DNA of 64,000 nt from Scatophagus argus (Eukaryota; Chordata; Actinopteri; Scatophagidae): the NCBI RefSeq assembly GCF_020382885.2, contig NC_058496.1:24532501-24596500 (forward strand), given 5' to 3'. Under the pieces are notes generated by a model. That model searched no databases, was not told the DNA's origin, and saw only the letters and a program-made list of their open reading frames with translations. Both the position numbers and the translations under genes were made by a program. Positions 55,761 to 64,000 of the stretch are shown here, one piece after another. Each line of letters opens with the position of its first letter. Position 1 is the first letter of the stretch.

Positions 55761-56361
55761 CAAACAAATAAATGCATAAAAAATGGCAAATATCGGCTGC
55801 CTAAAATTATTTTTTTCTTTTTCCTCTGTTTTTGCTATTGTTGTAAATTGCATAACTTCAGTCATCAACCAGTATGTTTGGGGCTGATCAGATGAAGCAA
55901 ATCATTTGAATGATGCATTCAAGAGATTTCTGTTATTTGAAACTGTAAAGTGGACCAACACTCCAAACCTTTCCAAAAAAGGTGTGTTTAAAAGAGTGTT
56001 TAAAGGTTTAAATTTTGCACATTGGTCAGACAGAGTGTCTGATCTTGTGTCTCATCTTGGGTTAGAGTTTTAATTTAATGCTATCATATCTCAGGCTACA
56101 TTCAGAATAACAATCCATCTCCTGTTGCAGCTAAAACTAAAAGTAGCCTAACTTGAATATTAATAGAAGACGTGATGGGACATTTAGAATCAAACATGGT
56201 AACAGTCATAGCAGTATCTAAATTATTTTCCCTGATAAATATCTTTATCTGTATCTCAAACACTGAAGCAGGGTCCCTCTGTGTGACTGCATGAACTGAA
56301 GGAATGAAAATCATTTAATTGGTGTGACATGATATTATGAGGATTTGATGGCATCCTAACC

Positions 56362-56376
56362 TCTAGGTGGCAGTGT
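56362..56376 (+). promoter_or_regulatory. CTCF-like motif upstream of GRSF1
   Basis: The sequence cctctaggtggcagt resembles the CTCF core and lies about 380 bp upstream of the GRSF1 start codon, between the TRIM/LINE block and the GRSF1 promoter. Confidence 0.35.
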
Positions 56377-56550
56377 ACATTAAACACGAACATGTGCGGA
56401 ATGAGAAAGAGGAAGTCACTCACTTGACACTTCGTTGGAATCCCTTTTTTGTAGAGTTTGACACTTGCGTTATATATGTGTTGCTTTTTATGAGATAAAA
56501 GTCAACAGATGTTAATCACGTATGAAAAGCGTGAAACACCTTATTCATTC

Positions 56551-56746
56551 CGTTGTCACGTGATGACACAGGAAGTTAAGCGGAAGTTGAGAACGTTTTC
56601 TGCTGCCGCTCGAGTGTTGCCCTTGTCTGAACCACGTGAGACAGTTCATCCCCCATAACATCACGCTAAGCCGGTTAGCTAGCCAAACTAACTAGCTTCC
56701 AGTCTGAGAGACAGCTGCATTAGACATCTGGCAAGGCTCGGTAAAA
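56551..56746 (+). promoter_or_regulatory. grsf1: GRSF1 promoter and 5'-UTR
   Basis: Immediately upstream of the GRSF1 ATG are two CACGTG E-boxes (56557-56562 and 56633-56638) and two ETS-type sites (aggaagtta near 56570 and gcggaagttg near 56580). There is no TATA box. E-box plus ETS sites are typical of TATA-less promoters of nuclear genes for mitochondrial proteins (USF and GABPA-type factors). The motifs are seen; factor binding is inference. Confidence 0.55.
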
Positions 56747-56959
56747 ATGTCAAGTAAATCTCTGTTGCTTTTACTGCAGCGGTGTTTCGCAGTCAGACAG
56801 GTAACGTTTTCGACAGGGATCAGAACAAGAGTCGGCCTGTTGTCAGGCCGTTGTGGGTTTATTCAGCAGCGATCATGGGCATCGGCAGCCCGGACGGTGT
56901 GTGTGCAAAGACTGCTTCAGTCCACTGTGACAACCAGCCGGTCCAGCCTGTGCACTAAG
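56747..56959 (+). CDS. grsf1: GRSF1 coding exon 1 (mitochondrial targeting region)
   Basis: Seventy-one codons begin MSSKSLLLLLQRCFAVRQVT. The segment has repeated Arg, Ser and Leu and almost no acidic residues, as expected for a matrix presequence. It ends in phase 0 at actaag then gtcagt. The context aaaaATGt is acceptable. Confidence 0.88.
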
Positions 56960-59900
56960 GTCAGTGACTGGTGACTGCGGTGGTGCTACTGACTGCATCA
57001 CCTGTCAGGGTCGATCACAAGAGTTATATGTGTAGGGCTGCAACTAATGTTTATTTTCATATCGTCATGATGGCATTTTGATATTTGAGAACAAAATAAT
57101 AATAATGAGTTAAATTCTGTGATATGTTTGAAATGTGACAGATTACGTGTTTAACGTTTGGCTTAAGTATCTGATGAAGTACAACAGTCTTTGTGGAAGC
57201 TTCAGCAAGTTTCAGGCTAAAACGTCAATTTGTCATTTTGTCTTCCAGGCAGGAGAACCTTGTGAAGATGAATACCCGCCGCTGCCGACCTATCAGTCTG
57301 ATTCAGAGCCAGAGGAGAAGGAGGTCTTCATCCTACATGTGAAAGGTCTGCCGTGGTCCTGCTCAGCTGAGGACCTGCTGCATTTCTTCTCAGGTGAGTG
57401 TTCTCATTTGGGAAAAGTGTTTGTAATGTTCACACTTAGAGCCCCACTGATATGTGGACGGGTTGACATTATTGAAAGAAATTTGCTTATTACGGATACA
57501 TTTTTCATGTGTTTTTTACACATATATTCCATATATTGCCAGTATATTTTGTGTATATATATATATTGTATTTGGTGTCCTGATTGTCCGACCTCAAGTA
57601 AGTTACCAAAATCAGATTATGTTAAAAAATGTAGTTTTTCTGTGCTCTAGACTGTAGAATCCGTGATGGGGTGAAGGGGATCCATCTCAGTGTGGACAGG
57701 AGTGGGAGGCCCTCAGGACGAGCCTTCATTGAGATGGAGCATAAGGAGGATGTCAGCAAAGCTCTGGAGAAACACCGACAGTACCTCGGCCCACGCTATG
57801 TCGAAGGTTTGTTTATTGGTAACCTGAGCTGTGGAAGGATGACATACAGATGCCGACTGGACTTTTCCATAAAGACATTGCCACATACCGTAGCAGGGAA
57901 AATCACAGGTGTAAATAATGAAAGTGGAGGTGGCTCGATTCCATTTAACTGCTTCAGTTTCAGCAGTTTCCGCACTCACTGTCACGCTGTCAATGCTCAG
58001 GAGCCACCATCATCATAAAAACAGATTCTCACATTCTGCTCTTTGTGCTTTTGCAGTGTATGAAGTAACAGACACTTATGCTGAAGCCATCCTGAAAAAA
58101 TCCGTCCAGTCTCCAGATGGGGTGGTGCGGCTCAGAGGTCTCCCCTTCACCTGCACTGAGGCTGATATTGTCCACTTTTTTTCAGGTTAACTGAATCAAA
58201 AATACTTAAGCTGTGAAGTAAGAACTGTGTAGTATTGTACAGTAAAATGTTTTCTGTCCGTGCTGTGCTATGATATCTGATGTTTTGGATTAGTGTTACT
58301 GCAGCAATAATGAGCATGTTGTATTTTACTGCTGGATGTTTGAGACTGAGCTCATTTTAATTACTTTATATATTGCTGGGTAGTTCACTCTGCAGCTGTG
58401 CATCACGTTCTGTGAGATTATCATGTGTTTGTAGTGTCGCTGTCACAGGAGAACCACATAACTCTTAATGAGTCAGCTTATACGAGCTTCAGAAAAACAG
58501 CCCTGTTTATGACACATTTTCCTGCTAACCCTCAAAGGTTTTAGTTTATTCATCTTAATATAGGAGGATTTTCTTGACCTATAAAAATAACACTTCATCC
58601 TTCAGTTTATCAGAAACATTCAAGTAAAGTCATTTGGAGATACAGTATTTTCATCAGAGATATTATTATATTATATTATATGGAGTAGACATATGGAAAT
58701 GGAAAGTAAAATGGAAATATTCAAGTTCAGTTTAAGTGCTGTACTTGAATTAATATGCTCTCTTAGACAGATATGACTGGAGAGGTTACGAGGCTGCCCC
58801 AGTTTACATTTGGTTGGATTAAACTAAACCTAACACACACACACACATACATGGAGAATATGTACAGTATTTGCAATGTAATGTATTATGAAAAATATAA
58901 GTTTAGTCAAGGTCTAAGAAAAATAAATTACGATTGTACAAAAAGAAACTAGAATGATTTTGATATGCAAATCTTCAAAAATTCTTTTTTTACTGACAAA
59001 GTAAAATTCAGGGTCTTCTTGTGTCCTTCAGGTTTGGATATAGCCGAGAATGGGATCACCATCGTCACAGACTACAATGGAAGACACACTGGAAATGCCT
59101 TTGTACAGTTTTCTTCTCAAAAAGCGGCTGATGAAGCTCTGCAGAGAGACAGAGAGGTCATTGGAAATAGGTAAGACACTGCAAATGCTCACACTGCGGC
59201 CTGGACTGGCTTTATAATCCATTCCCCTCACGTTTCTGACCAACAGGAATTACGTACTGCTCTTGTTCATATATCAATAACCTCTTCTTTCATTTACTCA
59301 TCATATTTGTAAGTTTGTTGCTTATCGCCTGATGTCTGTATTTGCAGATACATTGAAGTGTTTCCCAGCAGAAGCGACGAGATTCATTCTCAGAAGAGGA
59401 TCAGGAGCAACCCAGGAACTAGTGAGAATTTAGGAGATAATATTTTAGGGCTCATTAAATTGACTTTGTAGCAAAATAACATGCTGTATATTTTTATATT
59501 ATTTTTAAAAAATGTCATAAAATGATTGAGAGAAAGGAATAGTAAAACAATCAGGGCAAAAATGTGGTGAAAATAGATTTAAACAGACCAGTTCCTTTTT
59601 AAAAAACTTTGTTTTTTTTTACCAGTTTCCACTGAAAAATACTCAAGCAAACAAACAAACAAAAAAAAACAAAAAACTGTTGTTTTAAGCATAAATGAAA
59701 GCCCTAATATTAGATCAATTAGGTTAGCAGAGGATGGTAAAATGCTGAGATCTTTTACGCATACTTTTAATTAATTAATTAATAATTAATTAATTTTTGC
59801 TCTCTCTTAACAAATTTGTCAAAAAGTGTTTTTATCCTGGTGTAAACTGACCTCCTGTCTGCTCCGTCAGGATCCCCTCAGAACTCGGCCTTGATGCTTC

Positions 59901-62891
59901 ATCGCGTACATATTAGAGGACTTCCATTCAAGGTGTCCGGTGAAGACATTGTTACGGTATATCAACGGTTGACCATGTTGAAGCTGTTTTGTTGCTACAT
60001 TAGCGGTCACTTGCACTTCACTTTTAATGTGTTTTTTTCTTCTTCTTGCAGTTCTTCTCTCCTCTGGTTGTGTCTAAGATCCAGATTGAGTATGGTCCTA
60101 ACGGGAGACCGAACGGAGAGGCAGACGTTTACTTCAGATGCCACCAGGACACTGTGGCTGCCATGTCCAGAAACAAACAGTACATAGGTGAGCCTGCCGG
60201 AGAGCCTTTAACAGTGGCAAACAAACAAAACCATAATATTCTTGACAAGAGTGTAAGACTTTCCACCACTTTTGTTTTTAATTTAAATTTTAATGCAGGT
60301 CCAGGTCTTATCTTCAAATAACAAATTCTGAAAATTGTGTAGCCTGGGTGCTGCCTTAAGCCAAAATTTCTTTCTGCATCAGCTCGGGTTCCTGTCATGT
60401 AAATTCTGTCGTCAGAGGAAAGTAGAAAGTAGTATAAATTGAACTGGTACACGTGCGGGGTGTCTGTAGATGTCTGTGTACACGTCCGTCCTGGAGTGTA
60501 TTCCTATTTTAGGGCAATATGTTCAGTTTTATTGTCATTATACAATACAGGTCTGTGTAATGAAATACAGCTGTAGCCGACTCTGTGTTAACACATGCAG
60601 GAAATGTATAAACAAATATTAAAATCAAAATAGAATAAAACCATAAGAATAAGGAATAAAATCTAACAAAGTATAGAAAAGTGTCACTAAAACATGTACA
60701 GTGGCTTGCGAAACTATTTGGCCCCCTTGAACTTTGTGACCTTTTTCCACATTTCAGGCTTCAAACATAAAGATATAAAACTGTAATTTCTTGTGAAGAA
60801 TCAACAACAAGTGGGACACAATCATGAAGTGGAACACACTTTATTGGATATTTTAAACTTTTTTAACAAATAAAAAAACGAAAAATTGGGCGTGCAAAAT
60901 TAATCAGCCCCTTTACTTTCAGTGCAGCAAACTCTGTCCAGAAGTTCAGTGAGGATCTCTGAATGATTCAATGTTGACCTAAATGACTAACGATGATAAA
61001 TGGAATCCGCCTGTGTGTAATCAAGTCTCTGTATAAATGCACCGGCACTGTGAAAGTCTCAGAGGTCTGTTTAAAGCGCAGAGAGCATCATGAAGAACAA
61101 GGAACACACCAGGCAGGTCCGAGATACTGTTGTGGAGAAGTTTAAAGCTGGATTTGGATACAAAAAGATTTCCCAAGCTTTAAACATCCCAAGGAGCACT
61201 GTGCAAGCAATAATATTGAAATGGAAGGAGTATCAGACCACTGCAAATCTACCAAGATCTGGCCGTCCCCCTAAACTTTCAGCTCATACAAGGAGAAGAC
61301 TGATCAGAGATGCAGCCAAGAGGCCCATGATCACTCTGGATGAACTGCAGAGGTCTACAGCTGAGGTGGGAGAATCTGTCCATAGGACAACAATCAGTCG
61401 TATACTGCACAAATCTGGCCTTTATGGAAGAGTGGCAAGAAGGAAGCCATTTCTTAAAGATATCCATAAAAAGTGTCGTTTAAAGTTTGCCACAAGCCAC
61501 CTGGGAGACACACCAAACATGTGGAAGAAGGTGCTCTGGTCAGATGAGACCAAAATCGAACTTTTTGGCAACAATGCAAGAAGTTATGTTTGGCGTAAAA
61601 GCAGCACAGCTCATCACCCTCAACACACCATCCCCACTGTCAAACATGGTGGTGGCAGCATCATGGTTTGGGCCTGCTTTTCTTCAGCAGGGACAGGGAA
61701 GATGGTTAAAATTGATGGGAAGATGGATGGAGCCAAATACAGGACCATTCTGGAAGAAAACCTGATGGAGTCCGCAAAAGACCTGAGACTGGGACGGAGA
61801 TTTGTCTTCCAACAAGACAATGATCCAAAACATAAAGCAAAAGCTACAATGGAATGGTTCACCAAAAAACATATCAAGGTGTTAGAATGGCCAAGTCAAA
61901 GTCCAGACCTCAATCCAATTGAGAATCTGTGGAAAGAACTGAAAACTGCTGTTCACAAACGCTCTCCATCCAACCTCACTGAGCTCGAGCTGTTTTGCAA
62001 GGAGGAATGGGCAAAAATATCAGTTTCTCGATGTGCAAAACTGATAGAGACATACCCCAAGCGACTTGCAGCTGTAATCGCAGCAAAAGGTGGCGCTACA
62101 AAGTATTAACTCAATGGGGCTGAATGATTTTGCACACCCAATTTTTCATTTTTTATTTGTTAAAAAAGTTAAAAATATCCAATAAATTTTGTTCCACTTC
62201 ATGATTGTGTCCCACTTGTTGTTGTTTCTTCACAAAAAATTACAATTTTATATCTTTATGTTTGAAGCCTGAAATGTGTCAAAAGGTCACAAAGTTCAAG
62301 GGGGCCAAATAGTTTCGCAAGCCACTGTAACTCCACACATATGGACAGAAAATATGTACAGTATATGCAATTTAGTATAACATGAAAAATATAAGTCACA
62401 GTGGAAATAGAAAATTTAAGTCATCATGGGAATTAGGGTTGCAGTGTGGTAATGTGTAAAAGCAGCATAACAGAGATCCATAAAATCAAAAAGGCTTGTG
62501 AGAAAACAGTTTCTTTTTGGAGTTGCTCTGTCATGTGGTGGAATGGCAGCGGATACTGCTGTACCTTTTGTCAGACAGCAGCTGGTCAAGCAGGATGTGG
62601 CTCAAGCTCCTGCCCATACACTTGTCTGATCCAATCATGAGCAGCATTCAGCTGTCAGTCATGACATTTCACCCACTTTTTCTAGCACCAAGTGTGTTAA
62701 ATGCCTGAGATTTAATACTAGCAGACAATCTCTGAGGCAGGTTTTCATTTTCCGATATAAATATGATATAACAATCATTGCCATTCATTGGTCACTGCAG
62801 GAGTTTCACTTAACGTTTGAACCTTCTCGTTTTAGGAGACAGATACATCGAGTTATTCATGAACTCTGCACCAGAATCTGAGGGATGGTGA
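56747..62891 (+). CDS. grsf1: GRSF1, G-rich sequence factor 1 (whole coding region, 9 exons)
   Basis: This is an RNA-binding protein of mitochondrial RNA granules that binds G-rich transcripts and aids mitochondrial RNA processing and translation. Coding exons are 56747-56959, 57249-57393, 57651-57806, 58057-58185, 59032-59170, 59348-59421, 59871-59956, 60052-60187 and 62836-62891. They sum to 1134 nt, 377 aa plus TGA, all GT-AG with matching phases. Residues 1-71 are Arg-rich, hydroxylated and acid-poor, as in a mitochondrial presequence. Three quasi-RRMs follow: about 96-173 (FILHVKGLPWSCSAEDLL), 193-267 (VVRLRGLPFTCTEADIVHFF) and 296-369 (HRVHIRGLPFKVSGEDIV). The spacing of RRM1-RRM2 and a lone C-terminal RRM3 is the GRSF1 layout; hnRNP H/F would have Gly-rich tails instead. 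Human GRSF1 is about 480 aa, the difference lying mainly in the N-terminus. The last intron holds a Tc1 transposon. Confidence 0.93.
57249..57393 (+). CDS. grsf1: GRSF1 coding exon 2
   Basis: An acidic linker (AGEPCEDEYPPLPTYQSDSE) is followed by the start of quasi-RRM 1, VFILHVKGLPWSCSAEDLL. The acceptor is gtcttccag. The donor tctcag then gtgagt leaves one base of Asp120. Confidence 0.92.
57651..57806 (+). CDS. grsf1: GRSF1 coding exon 3
   Basis: This exon completes quasi-RRM 1, with RDGVKGIHLSVDRSGRPSG, RAFIEMEHKEDVSKALEK and YLGPRYVE. The acceptor is tgtgctctag and the donor gtcgaag then gtttgt. Confidence 0.92.
58057..58185 (+). CDS. grsf1: GRSF1 coding exon 4
   Basis: The exon carries the linker VYEVTDTYAEAILKK and the first half of quasi-RRM 2, VVRLRGLPFTCTEADIVHFF. 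The acceptor is cttttgcag and the donor tttcag then gttaac. Confidence 0.92.
58840..58905 (+). repeat. Dispersed repeat fragment in GRSF1 intron 4
   Basis: The stretch with atatgtacagtatttgcaat and gaaaaatataagt recurs, diverged, at about 62346-62395 beyond the Tc1 insertion. The two are copies of one older repeat family. A short (CA)n tract precedes it. Confidence 0.5.
59032..59170 (+). CDS. grsf1: GRSF1 coding exon 5
   Basis: The second half of quasi-RRM 2 is encoded: ENGITIVTDYNGRHTGNAFV followed by QKAADEALQRDREVIGN. The acceptor is gtccttcag and the donor aaatag then gtaaga. Confidence 0.92.
59348..59421 (+). CDS. grsf1: GRSF1 coding exon 6
   Basis: A short 74-nt exon gives YIEVFPSRSDEIHSQKRIRS, the end of RRM 2 and the linker to RRM 3. 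The donor ggaacta then gtgaga splits Arg286. Confidence 0.88.
59871..59956 (+). CDS. grsf1: GRSF1 coding exon 7
   Basis: The exon begins quasi-RRM 3 with SPQNSALMLHRVHIRGLPFK, then VSGEDIVT. It ends in phase 0 at a weaker donor, gttacg then gtatat, which could allow some skipping or retention. Confidence 0.88.
60052..60187 (+). CDS. grsf1: GRSF1 coding exon 8
   Basis: The exon encodes FFSPLVVSKIQIEYGPNGRP followed by NGEADVYFRCHQDTVAAM and NKQYI, the core of quasi-RRM 3. The acceptor is tcttcttgcag and the donor acatag then gtgagc. Confidence 0.92.
60699..60911 (+). repeat. Left terminal inverted repeat of the Tc1-like element
   Basis: It matches the complement of 62116-62327. Outer end cagtggcttgcg; inner end near cagcccc. 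Confidence 0.92.
61090..62109 (+). CDS. Tc1-like transposase, full-length open frame
   Basis: This 339-aa protein cuts and reinserts the element at TA sites. The N-terminal paired-like DNA-binding domain has two helix-turn-helix parts (about 8-50, GYKKISQALNIPRSTVQAII; and about 65-110, with TISRILHKSGL). The linker between them carries the GRPP hook (GRPPK, 58-62). The catalytic DD34E triad is complete: D152 in WSDETK, D243 in QQDNDPKH and E278 in SPDLNPIENLW. A Gly-rich loop KHGGGSIMVW (185-194) is intact. The length equals that of active Tc1-type transposases (about 340 aa) and there is no stop or frameshift. It is embedded in GRSF1 and has no role in that gene. Confidence 0.95.
   Translation: MKNKEHTRQVRDTVVEKFKAGFGYKKISQALNIPRSTVQAIILKWKEYQTTANLPRSGRPPKLSAHTRRRLIRDAAKRPMITLDELQRSTAEVGESVHRTTISRILHKSGLYGRVARRKPFLKDIHKKCRLKFATSHLGDTPNMWKKVLWSDETKIELFGNNARSYVWRKSSTAHHPQHTIPTVKHGGGSIMVWACFSSAGTGKMVKIDGKMDGAKYRTILEENLMESAKDLRLGRRFVFQQDNDPKHKAKATMEWFTKKHIKVLEWPSQSPDLNPIENLWKELKTAVHKRSPSNLTELELFCKEEWAKISVSRCAKLIETYPKRLAAVIAAKGGATKY
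62116..62327 (-). repeat. Right terminal inverted repeat of the Tc1-like element
   Basis: Complement of the left repeat with roughly a dozen differences, including a one-base length change in an A run. Confidence 0.92.
62836..62891 (+). CDS. grsf1: GRSF1 coding exon 9 (C-terminus)
   Basis: This exon encodes the last strand of RRM 3 and the C-terminus, DRYIELFMNSAPESEGW, ending TGA. The acceptor is ctcgttttag. A consensus donor (gatg then gtgaga) overlaps the stop codon; see the downstream UTR exon. Confidence 0.88.
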
Positions 62892-63049
62892 GAAACACTG
62901 TATTACATCCAGACAGTTTGCATTTGCAGGGACAAAAAGAATTTCACTGCACATTGTACCGTGTATGATTGTGTGTGTGACAAATAAACCTATTTTGTAT
63001 CTGAGGTTACAATTTGACTCCCCACGTTAACATGTTGTATTTCCTGTAG

Positions 63050-63135
63050 GTGAATGCCGAAACAGATGCTGGAGTATTCTATTTATTTTGAGTCAGAATT
63101 GTACAAACAATAAACATTCCTGGTGTCAAGAGAAA
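63050..63135 (+). other. grsf1: Probable GRSF1 terminal 3'-UTR exon
   Basis: An acceptor (tttcctgtag) at 63049 is followed by gtgaatgcc and an AATAAA signal at 63109-63114. If the donor at 62887/62888 joins to it, the codon tgG and the TGA stop are rebuilt identically. Readthrough instead meets its own AATAAA at 62983-62988. Both 3' ends are therefore possible. The exact poly(A) site is a guess. Confidence 0.5.
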
Positions 63136-63455
63136 CTGTCTCACTTGTCTCCATCCAATTACAGTTTAAGATCAGCATAGGTGACTTTTAATAAAGGTGT
63201 ATTTTACCAAGGAATTAAAGTTTGCTTGAAATGATCATTGATTGTACAGGCTAGTGCTGCATTTCAGACATAGCTGAGAGTGAAAATACAACAGAATCTT
63301 ATAATTCAGTCTATACAGAATTGATCCTGAATGTGAAAGCTGATATTACTATATTTCTTTGCTTTGAGAAGTATCTGAATTTCAAAAGAAACGTGGCTTC
63401 CAGTGTGAACATTAAAGTTATTATGTACAGAATGATGGTTACAGATTTTAACAGA
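63136..63455. other. Spacer downstream of GRSF1
   Basis: AT-rich, non-coding, no recognisable element up to the Tc1 remnant. Confidence 0.6.
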
Positions 63456-63457
63456 TA

Positions 63458-63770
63458 CACTATATGGACCAAAGTACTGGGACTCCTCTTTGTTACTGAA
63501 TTCAGGTGTAAGATGGGGCTGTTTTTCAGGGGCTGAGCCCCTTACTTCCACTGGAGGGAAATCTTAATCCTTCAGCATACTAAGACATTTTGGACAATGC
63601 TATGCTTCCAACTTTGTGTCAACAGTTTGGGGAAGGTCTTTTTCTATTCCAGCATGACTGTGCCCCAGTGCACAAAGCAAAGCTCCATAAAGACAGGGTT
63701 GGATGAGTTTGGCGTGAAAGAACTTGACTGGCCCACACAGAGTCCTGATCTCAACCCCACTGAACACCTC
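63458..63770 (+). mobile_element. Tc1-like element, internally deleted, truncated at its 3' side
   Basis: The copy begins with the terminal repeat cactatatggaccaaagtac after TA (63456-63457). It runs into ggggctgtttttcaggggct and then the transposase C-terminal half: HDCAPVHKA-like and ELDWPTQSPDLNPTEHL codons, with frameshifts. The same repeat-to-body junction is found at 48650-48697 on the other strand, so both copies descend from one deleted element. This copy stops at a perfect foldback. Confidence 0.75.
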
Positions 63771-63805
63771 TGAGATGACACATACTTACTTATGTGTCAT
63801 CTCAG
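63770..63805. repeat. Perfect foldback: 15-bp arms, 6-nt loop
   Basis: Arms ctgagatgacacata (63770-63784) and tatgtgtcatctcag (63791-63805) are exact complements around cttact. The left arm contains transposon sequence (acctctgagatga), so the right arm looks like an inverted copy made at the breakpoint. Confidence 0.85.
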
Positions 63806-64000
63806 GCTATCCAAAATCTAGTAAGAAAAATAAAATGGTTGCTTTAAATGGCAAAACTAATTGCTGGAGGACAAATGAGGTGGCTGGAGGTGAATGAAAA
63901 GACAAATTTTAAGCATTCTTTGATAACGGGCCCACCTGCAAGTGAAGCAAAACACAGGTTACAATAATCCAGTCATACGGATGTAAAATTTTATAAAAGT
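63806..64000. other. Right edge, non-coding
   Basis: Nothing recognisable. It could include the remaining, rearranged end of the Tc1 remnant, but no terminal repeat was found. Confidence 0.5.

Larger units (their letters stand above)
55421..56550. other. Spacer upstream of GRSF1
   Basis: It contains a LINE/SINE-type 3' tail (tcggggatgaataaagtatc followed by tatctatct) near 55725-55760 and, closer to GRSF1, a CTCF-like motif at about 56362-56376. No coding signature was found. Confidence 0.5.
60699..62327 (+). mobile_element. Complete Tc1-like (Tc1/mariner) DNA transposon in GRSF1 intron 8
   Basis: The element is 1629 bp, flanked by TA target duplications (60697-60698 and 62328-62329). It has long terminal inverted repeats of about 212 bp (60699-60911 and 62116-62327) beginning cagtggcttgcgaaactatt. 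By eye the two repeats differ at about a dozen sites. The outer 45 or so bases are identical, and a second well-conserved block (gtgggacacaatcatgaagt) lies inside, reminiscent of the paired binding sites of long-repeat Tc1 elements. It carries a full-length transposase frame. It lies in sense orientation in the intron, far from the splice sites. Confidence 0.95.
60518..62700 (+). repeat. Older fish repeat in GRSF1 intron 8, split by a Tc1 insertion
   Basis: The left half (60518-60696) starts with ttttattgtcattatacaat. The right half (62330 to about 62700) contains the repeat shared with 58840-58905 and then ctgctgtaccttttgtcaga, wording typical of a common dispersed fish repeat. The Tc1 element lies exactly between them, so it inserted later. 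Family assignment is uncertain. Confidence 0.45.

Overview
This window is nuclear DNA from a ray-finned fish, most likely a percomorph teleost. The evidence is split vertebrate genes with GT-AG introns, an AT-rich background full of microsatellites, TRIM genes of the teleost type (one finTRIM/TRIM16-like), Tc1-type DNA transposons, and fragments of fish-type LINEs. There is no bacterial gene organisation, CRISPR array or viral genome here. The species cannot be named from the sequence alone.

Layout, left to right. (1) 1-17 kb: the 5' part of YPEL1 on the minus strand. One coding exon (8772-8888) is present and the remaining coding exons lie beyond the left edge. Candidate promoters are a TATA-type site at about 17.08 kb and a CpG-rich CCAAT/NRF1 region at 17.9-18.1 kb. 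(2) 18-20.3 kb: intergenic, with the 3' end of a Tc1 remnant and a perfect foldback. (3) 20.3-46.1 kb: MAPK1 (ERK2) on the minus strand. All eight coding exons are recovered and sum to exactly 1110 nt (369 aa plus stop). A 14.8 kb first intron and a probable 3'-UTR intron complete it. (4) 46.1-49.1 kb: MAPK1 upstream region and an internally deleted Tc1 element. (5) 49.2-53.5 kb: two tail-to-tail, intronless TRIM genes with RING, B-box, coiled coil and PRY-SPRY. (6) 53.5-56.5 kb: repeat-rich spacer with an RTE/Rex-like reverse transcriptase fragment. (7) 56.7-63.1 kb: GRSF1 on the plus strand. Nine coding exons give a 377-aa mitochondrial RNA-binding protein with three quasi-RRMs. A complete Tc1-like transposon sits in its last coding intron, nested inside an older repeat. 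(8) 63.4-63.8 kb: another copy of the deleted Tc1 family.

The genes do not form one pathway. YPEL1 and MAPK1 keep an old vertebrate linkage (neighbours at human 22q11.2). The TRIM genes are typical lineage-expanded immune E3 ligases inserted between MAPK1 and GRSF1. I found no convincing new protein system. The most interesting non-genic signals are a 109-nt near-perfect hairpin in MAPK1 intron 1, perfect foldbacks associated with two remnants of one Tc1 family, an intact-looking transposase in GRSF1, and a GRSF1 stop codon that is the same whether or not a possible last intron is spliced.
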